A stretch of 64,000 bases of DNA. Origin: Clonostachys chloroleuca (Eukaryota; Ascomycota; Sordariomycetes; Hypocreales; Bionectriaceae). Made by a program: the position numbers and the translations under genes. The stretch covers positions 27,528,001-27,592,000 of the forward strand of contig JBANAY010000003.1 of assembly GCA_037952775.1 (NCBI GenBank), written 5' to 3'. The number at the start of each line of letters is the position of its first letter. The first letter of the stretch is position 1. The notes beneath the pieces are model-generated. The model saw only the letters and a list, made by a program, of their open reading frames with translations, had not been told where the DNA came from and searched no databases. This document shows, in pieces, positions 10,506 to 20,060 of this stretch.

Positions 10506-11130
10506 TCATTTGCCCATCTGCCGCATCTCTTCATCCCAAACTTGCTCTCCTAGTGTTCTAATGACTATTGACTTAAAGTCGTCCAAGCCGACATTGAACA
10601 AGCCGACATTGAACCTGACACGTCCGCAGGAATCAACATAAGGCCTGTCCAGCGATGAGAATTTAGGCATCTTCGGACATTTGGTATCGCTCTCGTGGCT
10701 CAAGGAATCTGCCCTCTTCCGTTTCAGAGTTTTCTCTAGCATCTGCGACTTGTCCGAGACAGAACCTAAATTTATGGCTTCACATTTGCATCTGACGCCT
10801 TCTTGCCCTACTTCAAGTCAGATAAGTTCTCAGGAGGCAAGGTGCGGCTTTACCGTCTTCTGTGAGGTCAATCGGGTGGTTGATATCATCCCCAGCCTTA
10901 GGGACAGACGACGGCTTGGGTGTCCCCGGTGCCGGCGATATGTCCCTCGATGGGTACGAGTCCTCAGAATCACGGCAAGTCGCTTCGTTCGGAACACCCT
11001 CATCCTCGCTCAGAAAAACTTCTTCGATGTGCTCTGGAATTGGGTCGTCTGGTAATCCGAAGTAATACAGCGTAAATCGACGGCCGGATTCGATGACAAG
11101 GGGACTAGTAGTCGATGGTGGTGTATTCAT
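10506..11130 (-). CDS. Orphan nuclear-type protein with SUMO-interaction-like motif, two exons
   Basis: Exon 1 is 11130-10854 (ATG at 11130) and exon 2 is 10807-10506. The 46-base intron has a GTAAAG donor, a CTGAC branch site and a TAG acceptor. The join keeps the frame open and gives 192 residues. The N-terminal half is acidic (PEHIEEVFLSEDEG) and Ser/Pro-rich and contains HPIDLTEDG, which matches the hydrophobic-acidic pattern of a SUMO-interaction motif. The second half has a basic KRKRADS patch like a nuclear localisation signal, then a conserved-looking block (SLDRPYVDSCGRVRFNVGL). I do not recognise a named domain. Nuclear location and SUMO binding are inference. Confidence 0.55.
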
Positions 11131-11303
11131 GCTGGTTCAACGCGCATGTGCTCTTACCAAACAAATGGCAATGTAGAGAAAGTGAAATCAAATGTCAGAA
11201 GGGAGCGGGGACGATGCCCTTTTAAACGTCTTGCAGCTGGCCAGCCATGTGACCACCCAGGGTGAACAAGCTCCTGCCTGTGTCCTGCTCCACCAAGGGA
11301 CTC

Positions 11304-11650
11304 CTGGGAGCCAACGTGTACTGGGAGCCAACGTGTACTGGGAGCCGTCATGTACTGGGAGCCGTCATGTACTGGGAGTCAGCATGTACTGGGGACCATT
11401 GTGTACTGGGAGCCGTCATGTACTGGGAACAGTCATGTACTGGGAGCCAGCACGTACTGGGAGCCATCGTGTACTGGGAGCCAACGTGTACTGGGAGCCA
11501 TCGTGTACTGGGAGCCAACGTGTACTGGGAGCCAACGTGTACTGGGAGCCAACGTGTACTGGGAGCCAACGTGTACTGGGAGCCAACGTGTACTGGGAGC
11601 CGTCATGTATTGGGAACCATTGTGTACTGGGAACCAACGTGTACCGGGAG
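11304..11650. repeat. 17-bp minisatellite, about 20 copies
   Basis: Tandem copies of TGGGAGCCAACGTGTAC with variants (CCGTCATG, CCATCGTG, CCATTGTG) cover 347 bases. Because 17 is not a multiple of three and the unit has no stop in most frames, long open frames appear in several frames on both strands. I regard them as by-products, not genes. Confidence 0.9.
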
Positions 11651-12345
11651 TGAGGGTTCTAATTAAGACGTTCGGCTTTAACAGGAGAGGCAAACCGGTC
11701 ACGGTTTGCGCGAAGGAGCCTTGAGGAACGAAGCTGGACAGGGCCATTTTTCGGGTCTCTTACCGCCTTTGACCACAGTCTCAAAATTCGAATCTTGCGT
11801 GTGTATTTTTTTTTTTTTTTTTTTTTCCAATAAGATAAATTGTATTGCAGCAATGCCATCCCGTGAGACATTCGTGGTGCCAATTGGCATGTGGCTTTGG
11901 GACATACCCTATAGCCTAATGTTTCATATCAGGAATGTTTAATACTCGAGAGGGCGGTGAATGAGGAGCGTAGGGTTTTTGCATGGGGTAGCGGCCGTTC
12001 TTGCCTCAGCTAGGACCAAGCGTCTCTAGCAAAGCCACATAAGCCTCAGGCTAAGCCCGCATTATTTCAAAGTTGAAATCCGTTGACACCCCTTTTTCCT
12101 TGTATTGTATCATTATAATATTCAGAAGAAATCAAATGCTGCTGAATATATTCAAGAAACACCCTAGTACACTCCATTTGCAAAATTATTCGATTAACTT
12201 ACACAGTAGATATCTTGACACTGGTCCATATTATATATAAAATAGAAGATAATACTCCATCATACCTTCAATCACTATGGAACTTCACGACACCTTCACT
12301 AGTACTTCGCTTAATCCCCGTAGCGAGCCAATCTCAAGGTCAAAG
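11651..12345. other. Intergenic with a 21-base T tract
   Basis: A run of 21 T at 11806-11826 follows moderately GC-rich sequence. The tract could be the reversed poly(A) tail of a retroposed element or a slippage-prone microsatellite. No gene is recognised. 12100-12300 is AT-rich. Confidence 0.5.
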
Positions 12346-12696
12346 TGTCACGGTTTGGGCTTACACGGGACCGGAGGTCTAGGGTAAGTGGCGATTGTCG
12401 GTGTTGTTCTTGGGAAGAACGATCAGGGTGTCGAAGTCTGTGTGAGTCACAGCTAATGTGCGAGCATTAAGGAACTAGTTTTAATGATGCGGTAGCGACT
12501 GTATTGATAACTGTCTAAAGGAGTGTTCTAGCTAGTGAAATGAATGTGCATATATACTAGGTGGCTCACTGTGGCTCACGAGTGAGTTGTGTCCTGGATC
12601 ACCGAGGCTCACGGGTGATCTAGCGTGATCCGTTACTGATTGGAGGAAAAGTGGATATGCCATGTGACCCCTTGTGGCATATGTCAATCCGTAACA
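12346..12696. mobile_element. Solo LTR of a Ty3-type retrotransposon, with 5-bp target duplication
   Basis: The 351-bp element begins TGTCACGG and ends CCGTAACA, the inverted TGTYACGG...CCGTRACA ends typical of fungal LTRs, with the universal TG...CA termini. It is flanked by CAAAG at 12341-12345 and again at 12697-12701, a perfect 5-base target-site duplication. No internal gag-pol sequence is present, so this is a solo LTR left by recombination between two LTRs. Imperfect GGCTCAC/GTGATC repeats lie inside at 12550-12640. Confidence 0.88.
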
Positions 12697-12875
12697 CAAA
12701 GTAGGGCTCGGTATGTATTATCCCCCCGCATATATTAAGTAATACATGCAGTTATACCATGAAGCCTAGTTCACAACCCTCCTAGAGACAACCAGATGTT
12801 AGTAAATTCTAATGTTAGGACTATATATTTGAGAGGGTAGAGTACTTATTTGACCTCCTGTGTAATATCTCTGAT

Positions 12876-13055
12876 TTAACGACAGAGCATGTTGAGCCAG
12901 CATCTCTTGCCCTTGGGGCATTTTTGCCCCAAATTGCAATAATAAAATTTCGTACGGGTCTCAAGAAGCCCTGAAACACCTTCGTTAGGTTGAGTGGGTG
13001 GAGCGGCTAGGGCAAGGCTTGCAGAGAGAGCAATGAGAATAGTAGAAACCTGCAT
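12876..13055 (-). CDS. Small secreted cysteine-rich protein (candidate effector)
   Basis: ATG at 13055 gives 59 residues. MQVSTILIALSASLALA is a clear signal peptide. After it comes a short propeptide-like stretch ending in LLETR and a mature C-terminus with four cysteines in the pattern C-x5-C-x5-C-x4-C (CNLGQKC...KGKRC...LC). The predicted mature peptide of about 25-40 residues would hold two disulfides. An in-frame upstream ATG (13112) would add 19 residues and bury the signal peptide, so I choose 13055. Size and composition fit a fungal effector or antimicrobial-like peptide; no homology is claimed. Confidence 0.6.
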   Translation of the reverse strand: MQVSTILIALSASLALAAPPTQPNEGVSGLLETRTKFYYCNLGQKCPKGKRCWLNMLCR

Positions 13056-13302
13056 CTTGAAGACTTGGATACTGGTTTTTGACTTAATAGGAGCGAGTTT
13101 TGATGTAGGCAAGGTAGTTGAACTGGTTGGAGTAGGTTGTGTTGGTAAAGCTGGCTACCCGGCGAAGGAAGGGCTTACATCACAGTATCTTTATACCCAG
13201 CTGGCTATTAAATATTTCAGCACCTCGTATTTATTCTTAGCTAGTATATACTTACCTATTAAAGTGCTTTGATACCACCTTCCAAAGGTGTGTAGCTGGT
13301 TT

Positions 13303-13417
13303 TCGAAAGTACTTCCTTATGTTGAAAGTACTTCCTTATGTTGAAAGTACTTCCTTATGTTGAAAGTACTTCCTTATGTTGAAAGTACTTCCTTATGTCG
13401 AAAGTACTTCCTTATGG
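13303..13417. repeat. 19-bp tandem repeat, six copies
   Basis: Six consecutive copies of TTGAAAGTACTTCCTTATG, the first and last with a C in place of the second T (CGAAAG). Each copy contains the 8-base palindrome AAGTACTT. It lies in non-coding sequence about 250 bases upstream of the small secreted protein gene on the minus strand. Confidence 0.9.
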
Positions 13418-14887
13418 TCTGATATACTTGAAACCTTAGGCCTCGGCAATTAACACTCAGGGTATAGTCACATTAACTTATCTAATTAATTCTCTAAAAT
13501 GAAGTATAGGGTTACCTTAGGTTCCCACTGATTTTCCCGTTACCACTAAATTAGGAAAACTCCGAATTCTACGGATTACTATACCGTCTCTTTAGCCTTG
13601 AGGTTTAATTTAACAGGCCATTAGGGCCTAAAATATTAAAGCTATTAAGACAGTCTTTAATTCCCTCGTATATAAGGTCTGGATCTTTTGCTAAGAGACC
13701 TGCCATTCCTGATTTACTTGTACAATTGCTGCTCCAATAAGAATAGAAACGAGAAGTAGCAAATACTCTCTCCTTGGTATTGAACCCTACGATATGGATA
13801 TCTACGAATCCTCCTATTTACACGAGGGTGACGGGATCCAGGTATTACAAGGGTGGACTATAAATGGCGGGCCTTTACGCTGACTAAGCGAAACAGCTAT
13901 CGCCTTGACAGAGCCTCTCTCATCCTTAGCCCGTGGCCGTCCTACACGGGCATAGATCTCTTCCCGCCGCCCCAAGGCTTCTAGCCCTTCCAATGGATAG
14001 GAATAATGTGACTGATGTGTCCTCTCTCTACACTTCCCATTTTTGGGATAGTTGCCACAGAAGGTGAGGTCCCACAGTCACTCGGCAAAATAGTACCTAA
14101 TGGTACATAAAGTGTACCTTGCTCTCCCTAGAATATAATTTTCCCTTGCAATCAATTTATGTAACTCTATATTTTAGCGATATGTGCATATAACTACCTA
14201 CCTACATAATATTAAGGTAAGCTGTATTGACTATTTCAATGGGACTTCGGTAGTTGTAGGAAAATCTTTGGCCCCCAGTGTAACCATCAACTGGGTTAAA
14301 CTCCACAATCACTTCCGGCAAAGTCAAAACTAGGAATGTGAAATAGGGCCAACGAGCAGAGCGGGTCCGACCAGGTGCAAGACTGTGACTGATGGGTATC
14401 ACGCATCTTTGCTTCCACATAGGGAACTTGCCTCTGAAAAACGGCTTCTCATCAACACAGGGCTACGTGAAGGGCCTCCGTGTCTCCATTGAGTTGGTCA
14501 CGGCGTTTCAGATGCATATGCTTATGCAAATCCTAATCTGCATTTGTAAGAACTCCGTTGATTTTGTTCAAGGTTGCCGGTCCCTCTATATGGATGTAAC
14601 TGTTGTGTGCTGGAGGTACCCGCCGTAATAGATCGGTTGGAGGCCGCATTATCAGGAGAGAGTAATGTGGTCTAGAATACATTTCGGGATACAGCCGACA
14701 AGCAGCCCAAGTATAAGAAGAACGAGATATCCTGCTCTCGTCGGGAATCAACCGGTTACAACTCAACACTTTATTACTGAGTCGGTCTCAGTTTTCTGCT
14801 ACTTTCACTTTCTGCCGTCTTCTGGCACTTGTTTTCTCATTCCCTTTCCTTCTATCTCACAAATTCGATAACGGCCAAAAAAACAAG
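13418..14887. other. Intergenic 1.5 kb, no gene recognised
   Basis: AT-rich left half and mixed right half. Open stretches on both strands at 14200-14770 have no family resemblance. It may contain eroded transposon sequence. The last 100 bases (CT-rich, then a CAAAAAAACAAG leader before 14888) look like the 5' untranslated region of the next gene. Confidence 0.4.
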
Positions 14888-15256
14888 ATGCGTCTGGACT
14901 GTTTTCTCTTCCAGGTTGCTCTCATGAGCCTGGCTGGTCTCGGTGTCGCCACGGAGCAGCCTCAGCTTGACGGTCGAGACCTCAACATCGACCAGCCTCA
15001 GCTTGAAGCCCGGGTCTTCACCCCACCTTCCAGATTCGGGACACGGCCTCCCACTGGGTTGCCAACGGTCGTCAACCGCGAAGTTGAGGAGGTTGACCTG
15101 GAAACCCGCGGCTTTTTCAAGGATTTGATGAAGAAATGCCAGAAGAACCCAAAGATCTGCGAGGCCATGGGCCTGATCATTAAGCCCGGAAAGCGCGATG
15201 TTGAGGAGGTTGACCCGGAAACCCGCAGCGATTTCAATGATAGTCGGAATATCTAA
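14888..15256 (+). CDS. Secreted protein with two VEEVDxETR repeats
   Basis: ATG at 14888 in a good context (ACAAG before it) gives 122 residues. MRLDCFLFQVALMSLAGLGV is a signal peptide. The mature part has a short repeat near the N-terminus (QPQLDGRD, QPQLEAR). Two copies of a VEEVDxETR motif follow: EVEEVDLETRGFF and DVEEVDPETRSDF, separated by a two-cysteine segment (KKCQKNPKICEAM). A KR dibasic site precedes the second copy, as in KEX2-processed precursors. The repeat-plus-dibasic layout resembles fungal repeat-containing secreted precursors, but no modifying enzyme gene (DUF3328 or similar) is nearby. The function is unknown; effector-like or processed-peptide roles are possible. Confidence 0.6.
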   Translation: MRLDCFLFQVALMSLAGLGVATEQPQLDGRDLNIDQPQLEARVFTPPSRFGTRPPTGLPTVVNREVEEVDLETRGFFKDLMKKCQKNPKICEAMGLIIKPGKRDVEEVDPETRSDFNDSRNI

Positions 15257-15368
15257 GGTCTCTGACCTCTTCGACCTGGTTAGCTGAGGGATCGGAAGGG
15301 AGGGCAGTGCAGAAGCTGGAAATGGCGAGCCCGAGGATAGCAATTGTCACAACCCGGGTGAAATTCAT
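15234..15368 (-). CDS. Possible 44-residue secreted peptide, antisense and convergent to the preceding gene
   Basis: The minus strand from ATG 15368 reads MNFTRVVTIAILGLAISSFC and then TALPSDPSANQVEEVRDLRY, with a stop at 15236-15234. The first 23 residues are a textbook signal peptide. The upstream minus-strand sequence is CT-rich, as in a fungal 5' leader. The short mature part carries VEEV, the same word found twice in the plus-strand secreted protein. The two open frames overlap tail to tail by 23 bases. It may be a real short gene, a gene with an unseen second exon, or a decayed inverted relative. Confidence 0.35.
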   Translation of the reverse strand: MNFTRVVTIAILGLAISSFCTALPSDPSANQVEEVRDLRYSDYH

Positions 15369-15714
15369 AAGTGTGAGGCGTATAAGAGATAGCGGAACTG
15401 AATGATAATCAGAAGCTGTGTTGGTAAATGCTGAAGATGGAGTAGGATTGTTGTGTCTTAATCTCTGTGCAATAACAAAAAGACATCATGGCTGCTGCAG
15501 CTCCTAAAATAAATATTAACTTCGAACTACATAGCAACCTGCTGCGACCGCTCCTCACCAAGCCCACGTCCGTTCAAGGGGGAGGAAAGTAGAAGAGTTG
15601 TAGTCCTATTGCCGATTGTTTCGTGTCACTCTAGTAGCCTTTGCGACATTCTCGTTTGTTTTGTTACATTTTCGGCGTGAGATTGGGATTATAGATATCT
15701 CTAGTGTCCGTTAA
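15369..15714. other. Intergenic, likely promoter for the minus-strand peptide and 5' part of the next gene
   Basis: Contains CT-rich sequence on the minus strand leading to 15368. An upstream exon of the F-box-like gene may also lie here, since that frame lacks an ATG. Nothing else is recognised. Confidence 0.35.
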
Positions 15715-16461
15715 TTTCTTCATCCGTACCCGAACGAGATTTTATTTTGCATTGTCGAAAATGTGGAAGGAAGGGATATTCAGTCGATGATTTTTACCTG
15801 CAAGACGATCCAGAAGAAACTTCTAGACAGCCATGTCGGGGCTCTTCGACTGAATAAGCGCTTTCCTGAATTTCTGGATAGCCATATCAGTACTCCACAA
15901 GTCATTGAGAAGCACCATATCCGTTCATTCCTGTCCTTCATCTATGGAGCAGTCATCTATTATAAGGACTGCAACATTTTGCCAATTTTCAAATCAGCAA
16001 TACAGATACTGGACTCTATTGGGATGAAGGAGATAATTATTCCAGCTGCTCTTTTTATGGGAATCGCAAAGGCAGAAGGACAAAAGTTTAATGAGGCCAT
16101 TTCACTACTCACATGGGCTGAAAAACAAATTCAAGGCATCACCTATCAAGGTGGACAAATGAATATGCCTCGCCGAATCACCGACCGCATTCGGGAGGTA
16201 TTCGCAGTTCGCCCAACGGACTGGGGAGCAGGGTGGGAGCATGTTGTGCCAATGATGACGTGGTATTACAGCGTCTACATGTGCCAAGCTCCAGTCCAAG
16301 CAGGCACCAGAAATGCGAGACGAATGAAGTTGTCGGGGGAAGGAGGGTCGCAAATCAAGCCATCGCCTAAGAAACAATGCGCATATGGCCTATCGGAAAG
16401 GCGGGGGAGTAGAAGGACATTAATACCGGTGAACTTTACATGGCGCTCCGGTCACATATAG
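15715..16461 (+). CDS. F-box-like protein, start exon not found
   Basis: The open frame runs from just after a TAA at 15712 to TAG at 16459 with no usable initial ATG. Its start, YPNEILFCIVENVEGRDIQS followed by FTCKTIQKKLL, resembles an F-box (LP-EIL--I---L---D----LTCK). A further upstream exon or lost start is therefore likely. The middle part is helical (FKSAIQILDSIGMKEIIIPA), and the last 70 residues are Arg/Lys/Gly-rich and unlike the rest, perhaps intron read-through. If functional, an F-box would recruit Skp1 for SCF ubiquitin ligation. A decayed copy is equally possible. Confidence 0.35.
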   Translation, partial: FLHPYPNEILFCIVENVEGRDIQSMIFTCKTIQKKLLDSHVGALRLNKRFPEFLDSHISTPQVIEKHHIRSFLSFIYGAVIYYKDCNILPIFKSAIQILDSIGMKEIIIPAALFMGIAKAEGQKFNEAISLLTWAEKQIQGITYQGGQMNMPRRITDRIREVFAVRPTDWGAGWEHVVPMMTWYYSVYMCQAPVQAGTRNARRMKLSGEGGSQIKPSPKKQCAYGLSERRGSRRTLIPVNFTWRSGHI

Positions 16462-17155
16462 TAATAACCGAGCTGTACTGGAAGATATAAACCATCCATC
16501 AAGGTCGAGTTGCCCGAGGCGTACAACGAAGCTGAACCCAGTCCCAACACAGTCCCCCTTTCTATACAGGCAAAACAGTGTCCTGATTGCATCAGTGATG
16601 AGTAATGTGAGGTCAAGTTCTTGGGAAGAGACCATTTGTTGGATATACCTGTCTGAGTATCCTCATTCGATGGGTTTGACATGCCAACATGGATTTCTAT
16701 TGCACAGCCGCGTCATCTGTTTATGTTAGCTGTATTCCGTAGAGTTCGTTGGCGAACATACAGGTCCAATTTCTTTCTGTCATTTCTTGGACTTCTGTTC
16801 GACAATCTCATGAAAGGCACAGCGGAGAGTTGGCTGTTCGTGTTTGTAGGTGAGCCGGCGTTGCCCTGCCTTGAATCTGCGAGTTTGTGTTTCTCGAGAC
16901 TGAATGATGATTACGTGCAGGAGTGTTGGTCTGTAGCGCGGCGTTTAGCCCACCATTATTTATTTCACGCACCAAAGCAGGTTATTGCAGCGCTTTGAGT
17001 TATTGTCCAACTCAACGCTCATGTGTCTTGTTATTGAGAAATAAGGTCAGGGTTATCATAGAGTATGGTGCATGCGTAGCGCTTGGTAGTTTTTGTGATA
17101 ACATCTTATAAATCCAAACAGCGTCGACTCCCTCCTTAATTGGGAATAGGTCTTT
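16462..17155. other. Intergenic, two short divergent open frames of unknown meaning
   Basis: Two ATG-started frames diverge from one CATG at 16679-16682: a 76-codon minus frame (16682-16452) and a 105-codon plus frame (16681-16998). Neither shows a recognisable domain, and codon content looks random. No repeat is recognised. Confidence 0.3.
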
Positions 17156-17943
17156 TTAGATACCCAGATCCTTCCCACGCCAGGTTGATAGAATCCTGTC
17201 GGCTTCCTGACGTGCCTTAGCAGCTGCTTCTGTGTCTAGCTTGATACAAGAGAGAGACTGAAACTCTGTATAGTGATCCAGGACATAGCGTCGAATTCGA
17301 GAGCCTACGGCTATGCTCTCAGACTTCAGGAAAGGTGAGGAGAAAAGCCGCTGGACTTCAGCCTTATCTTTTGATGGCATATGAGGGTATATCTTGTCCA
17401 ATTTTTGTGACCATTCTTGTTCTGCCGTCGCTTTTCTTGCATCGTATTGAGATTTAACCTTCTCAAAGATCGCTTTCGGGATATAGAGGCCGTATTGCTT
17501 CGCCAATTTCTTTTTACTCCGTGGGCGGTACTAAGAAGTTAAGTCCAGATCAATAGCAGATCACATTTACAGCTAAAAACCTACATATGCATATACCTTC
17601 TGTTCTGTTTCTTTAGACAGACGGCGACAGTGGCGAGTTATGAAAAGGTTACCAGCAGGAACGAATATGTACCCCAGTGGCGGGTACTGGCCATCAAACA
17701 AGATCTAGGTTTTATTAAATTAGCAATGGTATAGTAAGTTAAGTGAATAATAGGCTGCACCTCTTCGCCATATTTGTTTGAATAAACAATGTGGTCCGCT
17801 TTTTTAGCTCCGTTACTCCAACCGCCTAAGGGGGATGTCGCATGGTACTTGAGCCTAAGGATGGGGGTTGGAAGTTTTTTCACAGGCTGGATGGTAAGAA
17901 ATATTGCACTCAGTGTGCGGGCTAAATTTATTGAGCGAAACAT
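17156..17943 (-). CDS. DUF2293-domain protein, three exons
   Basis: Exons 17943-17761, 17704-17597 and 17530-17156 join across introns of 56 and 66 bases (GTGCAG...CCTAG with TGCTAAT branch; GTATAT...CTTAG) to give 221 residues. Exon 2 carries YPPLGYIFVPAGNLFITRHC, followed by RRLSKE. This is the conserved core seen in fungal DUF2293 proteins (GY-F-P-G---T--CR-L). Exon 3 carries the DUF2293 helical region (IYPHMPSKDKAEVQRLF, RIRRYVLDHYTEFQSL) and a stop after LSTWRGKDLGI. The domain has no known activity. The ATG at 17943 is the first in frame, but an extra upstream exon cannot be excluded. Confidence 0.75.
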
Positions 17944-18281
17944 ATCCTTAAAAGTTTATGTCAAGGAAGTCTTCCGGATGGTATCACTTAGTTGCGCGCA
18001 ACGTGTAATGCGGGGTTAAGGGCTGACAAAAAGTCGCTCTAATGCTTTGTCCGAGGCTTACCCGTCGCGAAAGTACCCGAATATCAAGATGGCTGGCTGT
18101 GTGAAGAGGTCAGGACGACGAATGCGTTTGTAGCAAACTATAAAGATGACCAGGAACGGCAGAATTTACCTTCTCGTGGGAAAAACACAGCTGCGCTAGA
18201 TCAGGTCTGGAACACTGTCCACGATCACTTTTGAAGAAGATGAGGATTTGGAGATATTCCCTTAGGTAAAGTCAGGTTAAA
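17944..18281. other. Intergenic, nothing recognised
   Basis: No gene, repeat or RNA is recognised between the DUF2293 gene start and the 3' end of the BTB gene. Confidence 0.35.
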
Positions 18282-19254
18282 TTAGTCCCTACACTTGCAC
18301 TTGGCACACCTAAGAGTATACACGGGTTCGAAGGATTGACCTCGCCGCTCAATATAGCATTGATATTCAGCCATACAGCTGTGGTTTCGACAAAACCCCC
18401 TTTCCCTCATCGTCTGGAGGCATCTCCCAATGTTCTCGATGATACGATCTACCCTAGCTTCCGCAGCTTGTCGTTTAGAATGCTCCTGTTCCAAGTCCAA
18501 TTGAAGTTGAATCACCTTGTACCGGTCTACCTCGGCCTTTTTGATACAGTTTCGTAGAACTCGAGTACCGAAATCGCCAATTATATCAGCAAAGTGATCG
18601 ATTTCGAGGAGTGTGTGGATATTCTTTGCTGCTTCGGTAGCTATCACCTCATGCAAAGCCCCATCGCCTGATAGGCCTAGGGCGCCATTTGTAGCGTCCA
18701 TAAATGACTGCGCATCCCAAGTAGCTTGGCAAGCTTGCTGGAATTTGGACCTGGAGAGCTCGGAAAGTCGTTCTATGTTGTAGTAGTCTGCAATTGCATT
18801 GACTTGTACGTGTTGGAGCATCATCCCACTTGCCGTGATGTCATTCAAAGCCGGCTTCTTTGTCTCATCAGACCGTGATGCTATACTAGTGTTATTCAAA
18901 CAGTTACTAGAGCACGAGAAGGGAGGCCGCGGCACCTTCAGTGTGTGGGAATAATAGACCACCATAGTCTCCTATGTATAAAAACTCCACCATTCGGCTG
19001 ACTGTACTGGGCTCGAAATTTTCGATGTTGATAATACCCGTCCTCGACTCCTATATACTAGGTTAGTCGCCATATTGATCCGAGTAAGCTCCTCCTACCT
19101 GGAAGACCCCTTGAATAGCCTTGGCGAGCACTGGAGATTGTGTGCACACGACGACTTTGTGTACTTTGAATTCGCATCCTTGGCACACCAGTTTCATATC
19201 AGAGTACTCTCCAGAGCCGACTACGCGGCTAAGCTCAAGATGTCCGAAACTCGT
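18282..19254 (-). CDS. BTB/POZ-domain protein with frame break, 5' end unresolved
   Basis: The minus strand encodes a BTB core: SDMKLVCQGCEFKVHKVVVC (around 19200), then TQSPVLAKAIQGVFQ. A 48-base intron follows (19098-19051, GTAGGA...ACTAAC...TAG), then SRTGIINIENFEPSTVSRMV and EFLYIGDYG. Downstream, in the next frame (18965-18282), are YYNIERLSELSRSKFQ and a long helical C-terminus ending in a cysteine-rich CRNHSC...RCAKCKC motif, as in many fungal BTB proteins. The switch of frame near 18950 is not explained by any intron I can find, so a frameshift is likely; without it the protein ends shortly after GDYG. The first exon and ATG are not identified. BTB proteins mediate dimerisation or Cullin-3 contacts. 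Confidence 0.55.
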
Positions 19255-19680
19255 CGTTCCTGTGTATCAGTCTGTGTATCAAATATTCGAAAAGCCCAGG
19301 TGCATCTCTGCGGTGCGGGGTAGACTTTGTCACAAGCTAGAGCTTAGTCACAACAACAAATTAGAGGCTGGGGGACCCACCAAAGAGTGGCAGGCCATGA
19401 ATGGTACTCAAGAATCTTCCATGGAACCCATTGTCTGGAAGCAGGTCCTCCCTGGCACTTGGCGCTCATTGAACATATGAAGTGTATCCCAAAGAACCAG
19501 GACCAAAGGCATCGGGCCGCAAGCCGGGACCGTGGTCGGTGTTGGATGACGCCACGCATCCCAGGTTGGGATCCCGCTGAGTCTCTCACAGCTTAGCGGC
19601 TGCTTGCCTGGAACTAAAGCACGAAACGGCCTGAGCAGCAAGCTATCGCACCTGCGCAGTGCCGAGCCGCTCAATGGCTA

Positions 19681-19710
19681 AACAAAAAATAAAATAAAAT
19701 AAAAATAAAG
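19681..19710 (+). repeat. A-rich (AAAAT)n tract, possible retroposon tail
   Basis: AAACAAAAAATAAAATAAAA and further AAAAT units follow a GC-richer segment of about 350 bases. This is what the 3' end of a non-LTR element looks like. No target duplication was found. Confidence 0.45.
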
Positions 19711-19936
19711 AAGACCCGCAGATGCCACCTGCCTTTAACCAGGCGCCTGGAGGGTTAGCGCCTCATTCCGAATGGCATTGGCTGACCTAGAATCAGGCTC
19801 CTGGCTCAGCCTCAAGGCCCAAACTCTGGGCCAGCTTATCTTAGATACTGGGACCAAGCAATAATCGTTCGTAAACTACCAGTCCCCCAGATTTCCCTTT
19901 GCTTAGATACTGGTACCATATTATTTAATTTTATCT

Positions 19937-20060
19937 AGTACTAGTATCAAAATACTGTAGTTTTTTCGGTCCTAGTATCCAGACGCTGCAATTTAACTTG
20001 AACCAGTATTCAAGCGCTATAAATTACCTGGCCCTGGTATTATCCGATACTGGTATTGGA
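19937..20060. repeat. Degenerate ~32-bp tandem repeat, about four copies
   Basis: Copies begin TAGTATC/CAGTATT, continue with CGCT or ACTG and an AAATT-like block, and recur every 31-33 bases: 19937, 19972, 20003 and 20034. Related GATACTGGKACC words lie just upstream at 19844 and 19906. The array is strongly mutated. Confidence 0.5.

Noticed and set aside
11192..11747. Overlapping open frames of 73-153 codons on both strands
   Set aside because: They arise from the 17-bp minisatellite, whose period is not a multiple of three; the encoded repeats (VYWEPTCTGSQ and its frame-shifted forms) have no protein-like features.
14888..15256. Dikaritin-type RiPP precursor
   Set aside because: Only one dibasic site and two imperfect repeats, no core with aromatic residues, and no DUF3328/UstY-type or tyrosinase gene nearby.
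14852..15343. 163-codon minus-strand frame over the secreted protein gene
   Set aside because: It lies opposite a plus-strand gene with signal peptide and repeats. The separate minus-strand frame from 15368 is the only one with a signal peptide, and that one is listed.
16452..16998. Divergent ATG frames meeting at one CATG
   Set aside because: Coincidence of a palindromic CATG; neither frame resembles a protein family.
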